The translations under genes were made by a program, and so were the position numbers. This document shows, piece by piece, positions 25,733 to 34,307 of a stretch of 42,845 bases of DNA. The number at the start of each line of letters is the position of its first letter. Positions within the stretch are counted from its first letter, which is position 1. The notes beneath the pieces are model-generated. The model saw only the letters and a program-made list of their open reading frames with translations, did no database searches and had not been told where the DNA came from. Source of the DNA: Gemmatimonas sp. (GTDB taxonomy: Bacteria; Gemmatimonadota; Gemmatimonadetes; Gemmatimonadales; Gemmatimonadaceae); assembly GCA_025361705.1 (NCBI GenBank), contig JANYJW010000046.1, forward strand, positions 1-42,845, in the 5' to 3' direction.

Positions 25733-26148
25733 TCCCGACCCCGGACGCGGCGCACGTCGCGGCGGTCCTTCTTGGAGTCGGTCCACGACGCTTGCGGGTT
25801 GAACGCGCTGGCTGCCTTGAGCTGTGCAGCGAGCAGTGCGCGGGCGGCAACCGATGCCGCCGTCTCTTCGTACATCAGCGCCGCTTCGCTCGCCGGCCCG
25901 CGCCGCGGCGTGAGCAGGCGCACCACCACTACATGCTCGTAGGGCCCCATACGGACGCGCACTTCGTCCCCCACCCGCACGTCGCGCGCCGGTTTGGGCC
26001 GGTCGCCGTTGCAGAGCACCTTGCCGCCCGCAATGGCCTCGACGGCGAGGGCGCGCGTCTTGAAGAAGCGGGCCGCCCACAGCCATTTGTCGAGGCGGAC
26101 GGGGGCAGTGCCCGGGTCTTCCGGCGTGCGGTCCGAACGTTTATGCAT
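25729..26148 (-). CDS. S4-domain RNA-binding protein, Hsp15-like
   Basis: 139-residue protein with an S4 domain at about 17-80: VRLDKWLWAARFFKTRALAVEAI, GGKVLCNGDRPKPARDVRVGDEV. This is the signature of HslR/Hsp15, which rescues stalled 50S subunits carrying peptidyl-tRNA. The C-terminal part is basic (SKKDRRDVRRVRGRD), as in the family. Another rescue factor (arfB-like) occurs elsewhere in the window. No clear ribosome-binding site precedes the ATG. Confidence 0.88.
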   Translation of the reverse strand: MHKRSDRTPEDPGTAPVRLDKWLWAARFFKTRALAVEAIAGGKVLCNGDRPKPARDVRVGDEVRVRMGPYEHVVVVRLLTPRRGPASEAALMYEETAASVAARALLAAQLKAASAFNPQASWTDSKKDRRDVRRVRGRD

Positions 26149-26291
26149 GGTGGAAGCTTAATTAGAGTAGCACGTCGGTGGTGAGGATCACGGGCGCGCC
26201 CACGTCCTGTGGCGGCGCATCCGAAGGCCGGCGATACTTCCGGTACCGAGTTCCCCAGCATGGGCCAGGGGACGAAACCGTTGTGTACTGA

Positions 26292-29200
26292 ATGAATCGA
26301 TATTTCCGCCATCCTCGCAATGCGTGGCTCGCGCTTGGCCTCCTTGCGCTCGTGGCTTTGGAAGTGCTGAATCTGTTCCTCGTCGCGGATGCCACGACGA
26401 GGGCTCATGTCAGTGACGTCCTTCAGGTGGCGGCCGGAGCCTTCGCCGCCGTATCGGTCGGCGCAGCGACGAGAATGCTGCGGCGTGACGGACGCCGCGA
26501 AGCGGCAGGGTGGGCGCTCCTCGCCACCGGAGCGATCGTCTTCGTGCTGTCCCAGTCCGTCTACTGGCTGGTGGAAATGTCGGGGGCGGGCGCGCACTAT
26601 CCCAACCCGTCGGATGCCCTGCACATCGGCGCGTACCTTGTGCTGATGGCGGGCGTCTCGCGGTTGTCGGACGGCGAGATGACGCGTGTCGAGCGGCGCA
26701 ATGCACTGCTCGACACCGCCATCATGGTGCTGCTCTCCGGCGTCGCGGTGTGGGAATACGACTTGCGCAGCGTGTTGGCTGCCATGGCGGCCAACGGCGA
26801 TGCGGCGGCGTACGTCTCGGTCGCGTACATCGCATGCAACCTGACGCTGTTGAACATGCTCTACTACCGCCTCGTCGTGAATGTCGGGCGAGGTGCGATG
26901 CTGGTCCCCAGAGTGCTCATGGTCGCTGCCGGGTTGAGCCTGACGGTCTCCGACCTGGCGTTTGGGCGCATTGCAATCGCGGGGCGGTTCGTCAGTGGCT
27001 CCCCCATCGACCTCGGCTGGGTATTCAGCGGCCTCTTCGGCGGGCTCGCGGGCCTCGTCGTGCTGGATCGTGGGACTACCGCTGCCAACGAGCCGAGCCG
27101 GGTGTCGCTCGCCACCTGGTCCACGGGGCTGAGCTACCTGTGCATCGTCGGAGGCATGACCCTGCTGGCAGTGGGCGTTCGCACGCAGGAGGTGCTCGAT
27201 TATTCGCTGCTGGCGTGGGTCGCCGCCGGCACGCTGGTGCTGGTCGGCATCCGGCAGGCCGTACATGTGCGACAGTCGGCGCGCCTCGCCGATGGGCTCG
27301 AACAGGCGGGCGCAACACTGGAATTGAAGGTGCATAAGCGCACCGCCGAACTGGCGGCTGCCGGCGTCCTGCTGCGCGAGAGCGAGGCGTTGTTGACGAA
27401 TGCCTTCAACAACAGTCCCCTGCTGATGTCGATCACCGACGTCGCCACGGGAAAGTTCCTGGAGGTGAACGACACCTTCTGCGTCGTGTCCGGTTTCTCC
27501 AGGCAAGAGGTGCTGGGCCGGACATCCATTGAGCTCGGATGGCTCGGGGTGGACGAACGGGTGCGGCTGCTGAACACGCTCGACGCGAACGGCCGCGTGG
27601 AGGCGTTGGAACTCGCGATGCACGCCAAGGGAGGTCGCCCGGTCGCGTGCCGGTACTGGGGCGAGGTCATCCATACGGCCTTCGGCGACAAGCTGTTCTC
27701 CACTTCGGAGGACATCACGCAGACCCAGGTGGCGACCGCGGAACTGGCGCACGGCCGCCACGTGCTCGAGCAGGTGCAGCAGCTGGCGCAGATCGGCAGC
27801 TGGCACCTCGATCTCGACCGGCAGACGATCACGGCGTCCGCGCAGGCGCATCGCGTGTACGGTCTCGAGGGCGAAGAAATGACGCTCGCCTCGGTGCAGG
27901 GGGTCGTCTTCCCCGCGTATCGCCCGCTGCTCGATGCGGCGCTGGCGGCGCTCATTGCCGACGGGTCGGCGTACAACGTGGAGATCAAGATCCGGCGCCC
28001 GGCAGACGGCGCCGTACGCGACGTCCACTCGGTGGCCGAGTATGACCCTGCCACGCGCGTGGTCAGCGGCTACATCCAGGACGTCACGGCACTGAAGCGA
28101 AGCGAAGAGGCGCTGCGGGCAAGCGACCAGCGCGCTCAGCGCCAGCGGGCGGCCGTCGCCGAGCTCGTGCTCCCCGATGCGACGCCGGACGACGGCTTGG
28201 GGCATGCAATGCAGGCGATCGTCGAGTCCATGGCCAAGGTGGTGCAGGTCGCGCGGGCGAGCGTCTGGCTGCTGTCCGGCGATGGCTCGGTGCTCGAGTG
28301 CGAGGCGCTGTACGAGTTCGCCACACGCACGCATTCGCGCGGCACCACACTACGGGCGGTGGACTATCCGCGGTACTTCGCCGCCATCAGCACCGAAAGT
28401 CGCCTGGCGGCCGACAATGCCCAGCACGACGTCCGCACCGCGGAGTTCACTGACGGCTACCTCGCACCGCTGGGCATCACCTCGATGCTCGACGCGGCCA
28501 TCACCCTGAACGGCCGACTGGCGGGCGTCGTCTGCCTGGAACACGTCGGGCCGCCGCGCACCTGGTTCTCGGACGAAGAGGCCTTCGCCGGGCTCGTCGC
28601 CTCGCTCGTCTCGCAGCTGATGGCGTCGCGGTCACGGCGGGAGGCCGAGGCGCTGCTGCGCGAGAGCGAGACGAGCTACCGGGCGCTCTTTGAGCAGGCG
28701 GGCGATTACATCCTGGTGCTCGATGCCAGCGGGGACGGGCCGCCGGTGATCCACGACGTCAACCAGGCCGCCGTGCGGGTGCTGGGCTACGCGCGCGAGG
28801 AACTCATCGGTCAGCCGGTGTCACTCATCGAACCGGCCATCCCGCCTGGCGCCACCGCAGACCGGGCGCGGCAGCTTCGCGAGCAGGGGTGGGCGAATTT
28901 CGAGGTGCGGCACCAGAGCAAGGACGGCGCGACGTTCGACGCCGAGGTGCGCGTGACCGAACTCACCATGCACGGCAAGCGCCTGGCCATCTCCATGGAG
29001 CGCGACATCACGGACCGCAAGCGCGCCGAGTCAGAGCGGGCTCGGCTCGAGGGCGAACTGCTGCAGGCGCAAAAGATGGAATCGGTCGGCCGCCTGGCAG
29101 GCGGCGTCGCCCACGACTTCAACAATATGCTCGGTGTCATCCTTGGCCACGCCGAACTCGCGCTCGGCTGCGTCGATCCCTCGGAGTCCTTGCACGAGGA

Positions 29201-30218
29201 CCTGACACAGATCCACAACGCCGCCAAGCGGTCCGCCGACCTGACGCGGCAACTGCTGGCCTTCGCCCGCAAGCAGACCGTCGTGCCGCGCGTGCTCGAC
29301 CTGAACGACACGGTGAGCGGGATGCTCAAGATGCTTCGCCGCATCATCGGCGAAGAGATCGCGCTCGCGTGGCGTCCCGGCGAGGCGCTGTGGGCCGTGC
29401 GCATGGACCCGTCGCAGCTCGATCAGGTCCTCGCCAACCTGTGCGTCAACGCCAAGGACGCCATCGCGGGGGTCGGGAGCATCACGATTGAATCGGGCAA
29501 CCGCGTACTTGGTGAGGATTTTGCCTCGGCGCACCCCGGGGCGGTGCCCGGAGAGTACGCCGCGCTCATCATCACGGACGATGGCTGCGGCATGGACCGT
29601 GAGATGCTGGCTCGCATCTTCGAGCCGTTCTTCACCACCAAGGACGTCGGGCAGGGAACGGGGCTTGGCCTGTCATCCGTGTACGGCGCGATGAAGCAGA
29701 ACCACGGCTTCGTCGATGTCGCGAGCCAGCCGGGCAACGGCACCACGTTTACGCTGTACTTGCCGCGCCACGCCGCCGGTGCCGTGGCCGAGCAGGCGCC
29801 AGCGGTGACGGGCCCCGTCGTGTCTGGCCGTGAGACCATCCTGCTGGTGGAGGACGAGCCCGGCGTGCTTCACCTCACCAGTCGGTTGCTTGAGCAAATG
29901 GGCTACGTGGTGCTGGCCGCGGCGATGCCCCAGGAGGCCCTGCGTCGGGCGCGCGACTATGAGGGTACCATCGACCTGCTGGTCACCGATGTCGTCATGC
30001 CGCAAATGCAGGGGAACGAACTGGCGACACGCGTGCAGGCGCTGCGTCCCGCCGTCGCGGTGCTGTTCATGTCAGGCTATGCCATGGACGCCGTGGGGTT
30101 TGAGGGGGCGCTCGACGAAGAGCTCAACTTTCTCGCGAAGCCCTTTGGCGAACGCGATCTGGGGGCCAAGGTGCGCGCGGTGCTGGATCGTGCGCGCCGC
30201 ACCGGGACCACGGCGTAG
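26292..30218 (+). CDS. Large membrane hybrid sensor histidine kinase
   Basis: 1308-residue protein. The N-terminal membrane region (about 10-335) has around nine helices without a recognisable periplasmic domain, a MASE-like input. A coiled linker (LEQAGATLELKVHKRTAELAAAG) leads to a PAS domain (about 370-485), a second PAS_3-type domain (about 505-610), a GAF domain (about 630-790) and a third PAS (about 800-920). The core kinase follows: GRLAGGVAHDFNNML with phospho-His941, then ATPase motifs NLCVNAKDAI, DDGCGMD and GQGTGLGLSSVYG. A C-terminal receiver (about 1180-1300) has VEDEPGV, Asp1233 in TDVVMPQM and FLAKPFG. No output domain is attached, so signalling goes by phosphotransfer. The next gene starts immediately after its stop. 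Confidence 0.93.
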   Translation: MNRYFRHPRNAWLALGLLALVALEVLNLFLVADATTRAHVSDVLQVAAGAFAAVSVGAATRMLRRDGRREAAGWALLATGAIVFVLSQSVYWLVEMSGAGAHYPNPSDALHIGAYLVLMAGVSRLSDGEMTRVERRNALLDTAIMVLLSGVAVWEYDLRSVLAAMAANGDAAAYVSVAYIACNLTLLNMLYYRLVVNVGRGAMLVPRVLMVAAGLSLTVSDLAFGRIAIAGRFVSGSPIDLGWVFSGLFGGLAGLVVLDRGTTAANEPSRVSLATWSTGLSYLCIVGGMTLLAVGVRTQEVLDYSLLAWVAAGTLVLVGIRQAVHVRQSARLADGLEQAGATLELKVHKRTAELAAAGVLLRESEALLTNAFNNSPLLMSITDVATGKFLEVNDTFCVVSGFSRQEVLGRTSIELGWLGVDERVRLLNTLDANGRVEALELAMHAKGGRPVACRYWGEVIHTAFGDKLFSTSEDITQTQVATAELAHGRHVLEQVQQLAQIGSWHLDLDRQTITASAQAHRVYGLEGEEMTLASVQGVVFPAYRPLLDAALAALIADGSAYNVEIKIRRPADGAVRDVHSVAEYDPATRVVSGYIQDVTALKRSEEALRASDQRAQRQRAAVAELVLPDATPDDGLGHAMQAIVESMAKVVQVARASVWLLSGDGSVLECEALYEFATRTHSRGTTLRAVDYPRYFAAISTESRLAADNAQHDVRTAEFTDGYLAPLGITSMLDAAITLNGRLAGVVCLEHVGPPRTWFSDEEAFAGLVASLVSQLMASRSRREAEALLRESETSYRALFEQAGDYILVLDASGDGPPVIHDVNQAAVRVLGYAREELIGQPVSLIEPAIPPGATADRARQLREQGWANFEVRHQSKDGATFDAEVRVTELTMHGKRLAISMERDITDRKRAESERARLEGELLQAQKMESVGRLAGGVAHDFNNMLGVILGHAELALGCVDPSESLHEDLTQIHNAAKRSADLTRQLLAFARKQTVVPRVLDLNDTVSGMLKMLRRIIGEEIALAWRPGEALWAVRMDPSQLDQVLANLCVNAKDAIAGVGSITIESGNRVLGEDFASAHPGAVPGEYAALIITDDGCGMDREMLARIFEPFFTTKDVGQGTGLGLSSVYGAMKQNHGFVDVASQPGNGTTFTLYLPRHAAGAVAEQAPAVTGPVVSGRETILLVEDEPGVLHLTSRLLEQMGYVVLAAAMPQEALRRARDYEGTIDLLVTDVVMPQMQGNELATRVQALRPAVAVLFMSGYAMDAVGFEGALDEELNFLAKPFGERDLGAKVRAVLDRARRTGTTA

Positions 30219-30713
30219 ATGCGCTGGTCTCTGCTCCTCGCGCTCTGCGTCGTGGCGTGCCGCACGGAAGATCCGCGTCCGGTGCAGGCGGCGCGTGCGC
30301 GCAACGGCGTCGAGGCCGTCGCGCAGGACGCGCGCGCCATGCCGCGCGCCGTGGCCAACGGTCGATGGGACCAAGGGCAGCTGACGCAGCGACTCGTCAA
30401 TGCCGGCCTCGCGCCGCGCCCCGACGATTCGCTGCCGGCCCACCCCAGCTATCCGGTGCCGCCCGTCGCCTTGCGCCTCGGCAAGGCGCACCTGCTTGCG
30501 TGGATCTTTGCCGACAGCCTCGCGCGCCGCGCGGTGAGCAGCACCGTCGACACGCTGAACGCCATTCCACGCGGCAAGGCCAACGCCTGGGCGGAACCGC
30601 CAATGTTCGTCATGCACAACAACCTGATGGCCGTGATGGTGGGCGGCGGCGAGCGCCAGCGCGAGCGTGTGCGACTCGCTATCGAAGCCGGGCTGGCGTC
30701 GCCCCGAAGATAG
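30219..30713 (+). CDS. Putative lipoprotein, function unknown
   Basis: 164-residue protein with MRWSLLLALCVVACRTED at the N-terminus; VVAC is a lipobox, so Cys14 is the likely lipid anchor. The rest is Ala/Arg-rich with a recognisable core QRLVNAGLAPRPDD and FVMHNNLMAVMVGGG; I do not know the family. The ATG abuts the stop of the hybrid kinase with no gap (TAG-ATG), so it is almost certainly co-translated with it and may be an accessory of that sensor. Confidence 0.72.
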   Translation: MRWSLLLALCVVACRTEDPRPVQAARARNGVEAVAQDARAMPRAVANGRWDQGQLTQRLVNAGLAPRPDDSLPAHPSYPVPPVALRLGKAHLLAWIFADSLARRAVSSTVDTLNAIPRGKANAWAEPPMFVMHNNLMAVMVGGGERQRERVRLAIEAGLASPRR

Positions 30714-30744
30714 CCCGCGCCGCGCCGTCGTTGGCGCGATGCCC

Positions 30745-31962
30745 CTATGCCGCGGCGAGTGCCGAGGTGCGCTGTTCCTTGGCCCAGGCCAGCGCCTCGC
30801 GGAACAGCTCGGGGACCTGCGCGGGGTCCACGCCCACCTCGACGACCCGCACCAGCACCTGCGTCCAGTCGCCATCCTCATACGACTCGGCGAGCGCCAG
30901 GACGGCGCCGTAGAAGTCGTCCCGTGCAAGCAGGGCGGCGCGCACGTCGCTGGCCAGGTCGAGTTGCCCCACGAGGTCATGCATTGGCACGCCAAGCACC
31001 ACGTCGAGCAGGGAGAAGAATCCCGTGATGAACAGCGACGGTCCCGCGCGTGGCACGCCCGCTGCCGCACCCAGCAGTTCGCAGAACCGGCCGCGTGCCA
31101 GCGACGCGCGCGACAGTTCCCCTTGCACGCCGCCCGCGCCGCCACTGCCCAGCAGCAGCAGCGACAGCCACTGGTACAAAGACTCGCGTCCGAGCAGGCG
31201 AATGGCATGTCCGATGGACCAGACCTCACGCCGCCCCATCGCCGCCGAGTTGACGATGCGCAGCAGCTTGTAGCTCAGCGGCAGGTCGCGCTGGAAGCAC
31301 GCTTCGATGTCGCGATCCGGCACCGACGGATCGCGCAGCCGGTTGAGCAGTTCGAGGAGCGCCCCATGCGACGCGCGCAGGTCGCGGCGTGCCACGGTCT
31401 GGGCCTGCGCAAATCGATAGCCCTGGAATGCCGCGAAGCCGAGTTCCGTGCATCGGTCGCGCGTGGCGCGGTCCTTCACGTGCTCGGCAATCAGGTGCAC
31501 TTCGTGGCGCCGCGCCAATGCGGCCGTCGCGGCCAGCGCGTCCGGGGTGAGCGCCGCGGCGTCAACGCGCGCCGCGCCCACCACCGGGAGGAGCTCCATG
31601 CCCGGCGTGCCCTCCGACAGCTGAAGCAGGGCGAGGCGATAGCCCCGGTCGGCCAGCGCAATGCAGGAGTCGCGCGTGTCGGTGGCGAGCGGCGTGCGGG
31701 CGTCGATACCGAGAATCATCTGCCCGGACGGCAGGTGCAGCAGCGCTTCGTCGCGCAGGAGCGCGGGCGAGAGGTTCACCAACGCGGGCTGTCCCTCGGC
31801 GAGGTCGCGCAGTCCCACCCCGAGGAGGGCGTCCACCAGCAAGCTGGCGCCATCCGGGTCCTCCAGCGCCCCCGGATCGGAAACCGAGCTGTGGAGTACC
31901 TCGTACGCAATGATGCGTTCCTGCCGGTCAAAGATCGGCAGGCGAGACAGAAGCAGTTCCAT
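30745..31962 (-). CDS. EAL-HDOD signalling protein (YuxH type)
   Basis: 405 residues. An EAL-like domain (about 1-195; ELLLSRLPIFDRQERIIAYEVL) is followed by an HDOD domain (about 200-395; LPLSYKLLRIVNSAAMGRREVWSIGHAIRLLG). The EAL signature reads YEVLH and the other metal-binding acids are not in place, as in the inactive YuxH group, so cyclic-di-GMP hydrolysis is not expected. ATG 31962 begins the conserved part; the open frame to 32061 covers the promoter of the divergent gene. HDOD proteins of this type tune chemotaxis, motility or surface behaviour. A degenerate GGDEF protein lies 1 kb away. Confidence 0.9.
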   Translation of the reverse strand: MELLLSRLPIFDRQERIIAYEVLHSSVSDPGALEDPDGASLLVDALLGVGLRDLAEGQPALVNLSPALLRDEALLHLPSGQMILGIDARTPLATDTRDSCIALADRGYRLALLQLSEGTPGMELLPVVGAARVDAAALTPDALAATAALARRHEVHLIAEHVKDRATRDRCTELGFAAFQGYRFAQAQTVARRDLRASHGALLELLNRLRDPSVPDRDIEACFQRDLPLSYKLLRIVNSAAMGRREVWSIGHAIRLLGRESLYQWLSLLLLGSGGAGGVQGELSRASLARGRFCELLGAAAGVPRAGPSLFITGFFSLLDVVLGVPMHDLVGQLDLASDVRAALLARDDFYGAVLALAESYEDGDWTQVLVRVVEVGVDPAQVPELFREALAWAKEQRTSALAAA

Positions 31963-32097
31963 GCGTGGAGTGTCGGTCGCATCGGCGTCCGACAGTACCT
32001 CGGACTGGTGGATGGCGCGTCCCCCCGGTCTCCCCCCAGATTTCACGCGTCGCCCGGTCACCGACGGCCGGATCAGTCACCCCACGAGGCCTTCCCT

Positions 32098-32847
32098 ATG
32101 ACTTTCCGCCGCTCGCTGTTCGCGCTGGCCCTCGCCAGCCTGCTTCCCGCCCTTGGCTCCGCACAGGCGCTGCCGGACGGCAAGGCGCTGATTGCCAAGC
32201 ATGTGGCCGCCGTTGGCGGTCGCGACGCGATGGACAAACACACGTCGTTGCATATCACAGGCACGTTCTCGCTGGCCGCCATGGGCATCGACGGTCCCGT
32301 GCACATTTACCGGGCCAAGCCGAGCCTGTTCCTGCAGCAGATCACCATTGGGCAGTTCGGCGAGGCCGTGTCGGGCTATGACGGCACCACGGCGTGGGCC
32401 ATTCAGCCCATGCAGGGCGCCTCGGTGCTGAGTGGCGAGGCGGCCAGCCAGGCCAAGCAGCAGGCCGACTTCTTTGCCGATTTCCCCGACGCGGCCAAGT
32501 ACACCACGGTCGAGACCGTTGCCGCGGAGGATTTCGAGGGGCGCAAGTGCTTCAAGGTGAAGATGGTGAAGGCGGACGGCACCGAGGCATTCCAGTACTT
32601 CGACGCCGAAACGGGTCTTGCGGCGGGCGTCGTTCGCACGATGGATAATCCGCAGATGGGCAAGATCGAAGTCACCGTCGTCATGGGCGACTACAAGGAC
32701 CAGGGCGGCCTCAAGCTGCCAGCCAAGATCACGCAGAAGACACCGCAGGGCGACGTCGTGCTGACGTTTGCCACCTACGAATGGGACAAGGTCGACGCCA
32801 AGGTCTTCGCCCTGCCCGACGCGGTGAAGTCGATGGTCAAGCCGTAA
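32098..32847 (+). CDS. Exported LolA/LolB-like protein
   Basis: 249-residue protein with signal peptide MTFRRSLFALALASLLPALGSAQ. The body begins LIAKHVAAVGGRDAMDKHTSLHITGTF, continues with a series of beta strands (GYDGTTAWAIQPMQG, FEGRKCFKVKMVKADG, LKLPAKITQKTPQGDVVLTF) and fits outer-membrane lipoprotein-sorting (half-barrel) folds with C-terminal VFALPDAVK. Such proteins bind lipids or lipoproteins in the periplasm. The exact partner is unknown. ATG 32098 is the start of the signal peptide; the much longer open frame upstream is antisense to the EAL-HDOD gene. Confidence 0.8.
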   Translation: MTFRRSLFALALASLLPALGSAQALPDGKALIAKHVAAVGGRDAMDKHTSLHITGTFSLAAMGIDGPVHIYRAKPSLFLQQITIGQFGEAVSGYDGTTAWAIQPMQGASVLSGEAASQAKQQADFFADFPDAAKYTTVETVAAEDFEGRKCFKVKMVKADGTEAFQYFDAETGLAAGVVRTMDNPQMGKIEVTVVMGDYKDQGGLKLPAKITQKTPQGDVVLTFATYEWDKVDAKVFALPDAVKSMVKP

Positions 32848-32871
32848 TCGCTTCCAGCGGCGATTGATTGC

Positions 32872-32906
32872 GCGGGGGCTGCGGGCATCACGCCGGCAGC
32901 CCCCGC
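32872..32906. terminator. Hairpin after the LolA/LolB-like gene
   Basis: GCGGGGGCTGC (32872-32882) pairs perfectly with GCAGCCCCCGC (32896-32906), and GGC/GCC can pair inside the loop. It lies 24 bases after the stop and 76 bases before the GGDEF gene. Only a weak T-stretch follows. Confidence 0.65.
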
Positions 32907-32981
32907 CTCGCATTTCGGCTGGACAATTCCCCGGTCGTGGTCGACACTTGGAGGTGACACCCGAGGTCGGCACACCAATCC

Positions 32982-34232
32982 ATGATCAACGAACGCATCG
33001 ACTATCTGGTCACCCTGCTGGGGACCGTGACCGCCGCCGGCATGGCGGCGGTGTTCGCGTTTCTGGTCGGGCTGGTGGCCCAACGCATTCGCCGTCGCCG
33101 CGATTACCGCACCACCTGGTCCGAGGGGTGGACGGCACTGGCCGTCGGCTACGTGGCGCGCTTCGTCTATCTCGAGACCATCGGTGACACGGTGGCCTCG
33201 TCCTCGGGAACGCGCGTGCTTCTCCTCGCGTTCGCCGCGCACTTCGCCTCACTGCTTGGCGTCGGGTTGTTTGCGTTCGGCTCGACGCTCTTCGTGCGCA
33301 GCCTGCCGCGCCAGACGGTGCTGCGCGCCACGGCGGGGTCGGTGCTGGTCTATTCGATCGTCGCCACATTCGGCTCGGCCTCGCTCCCGTCGCTGGTCCT
33401 GTGGGAAAGTCCGTTGATGCTGGTGGGATTCGGCTGGGCAGGAGCGACCCTGCTGATGCTGCCCGATTCGCGGCGCAGCCGGCGCACGAGCGTGCTGGCG
33501 CTCTCCTTTGCCGCCGTGTCGCTGCTGTGGGCAGCCTGGTTCGGCGCGTTCGGCCTGGCGGCGCTCAGTGGCGGGTTCGACACCGGGCCGTTCGGCGACA
33601 TGCTGCGTTTCCACGGCTACCTCGAAGCGGCGTCGCTCATCCTGCTCGGCATCGCGATGGTCGGTGTCGCCGTCGAGCAGACGGGCCGCGAACTGGCCGA
33701 CGTCACGGAGGCGCTGGGTGTCGCGCACGACCAGGTGCGGCGCGCGGAACTGTACGACCTCAAGACGGGGTGCCTCAACGAGCGGGCATTCCACGAAAAC
33801 GTCGGGCTTGAGGTCGCACGCGGCGCGCATGGCGCGGTGATCATCTGCGACATCGACAACATGCATGCCGTCAACAGCGAACACGGTCCGCTGGCCGGCG
33901 ACGAACTGTTGTGGCATTGCGCGCAGGTGCTGCGCGCATCCATTCGCCCCACCGACCGGCTCTTCCGCTGGACCGGCGATGAGTTCGTACTCATCCTGCC
34001 GACGGCGCGGGTGGACGAGGTGCTCCCTCGTTTTGAGAAGATCATCGAGAACGCGTGGCCATTGCGCACCAAGCTCACGCGCGGGGCGCTCAAGCTGAGC
34101 GCCTCGCTGGGTGGCGCCGAGTACGCCACGCTGCGCGACATCGACCAGGCGGTGCGCGCCGCATCGGAGATGCTCACCCGCCGCAAGCCGCCGCGCAGCT
34201 CGGGTTCGCTGCGCGTCATCGTCAGCGACTGA
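32982..34232 (+). CDS. Membrane protein with degenerate GGDEF domain
   Basis: 416 residues. About six to seven membrane helices (10-232) precede a short coiled linker (ELADVTEALGVAHDQVRRAE) and a GGDEF-fold domain (about 255-410). Family landmarks are LYDLKTGCLNERAF, VIICDIDNMHAVN, GPLAGDELL and RWTGDEFVLIL. The active-site motif is T-G-D-E-F (331-335) instead of G/S/A-G-D-E-F, and DLKTGCLNERAF departs from D-x-L-T-G-L-x-N-R. It could be a weak diguanylate cyclase or, more likely, a signalling pseudo-enzyme. No I-site (RxxD) was recognised five residues before the motif. Confidence 0.87.
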   Translation: MINERIDYLVTLLGTVTAAGMAAVFAFLVGLVAQRIRRRRDYRTTWSEGWTALAVGYVARFVYLETIGDTVASSSGTRVLLLAFAAHFASLLGVGLFAFGSTLFVRSLPRQTVLRATAGSVLVYSIVATFGSASLPSLVLWESPLMLVGFGWAGATLLMLPDSRRSRRTSVLALSFAAVSLLWAAWFGAFGLAALSGGFDTGPFGDMLRFHGYLEAASLILLGIAMVGVAVEQTGRELADVTEALGVAHDQVRRAELYDLKTGCLNERAFHENVGLEVARGAHGAVIICDIDNMHAVNSEHGPLAGDELLWHCAQVLRASIRPTDRLFRWTGDEFVLILPTARVDEVLPRFEKIIENAWPLRTKLTRGALKLSASLGGAEYATLRDIDQAVRAASEMLTRRKPPRSSGSLRVIVSD

Positions 34233-34307
34233 GCCCCACGGGCTGAGCGCTTGCGGCGGTTCGTTGGGCACGCGAGGTTGAGCGCGTCCCCAACTGACTG
34301 GTTGCCG

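Noticed and set aside
25929..28334. Long minus-strand open frame opposite the hybrid kinase
   Set aside because: It merges the S4 protein region with antisense of the kinase; composition is His/Arg/Gln-rich and no family motif appears outside the S4 part.
30667..32097. 726-codon plus-strand frame that ends in the LolA/LolB-like gene
   Set aside because: Only the part from 32098 on has a signal peptide and coherent fold; the rest is antisense to the EAL-HDOD gene.
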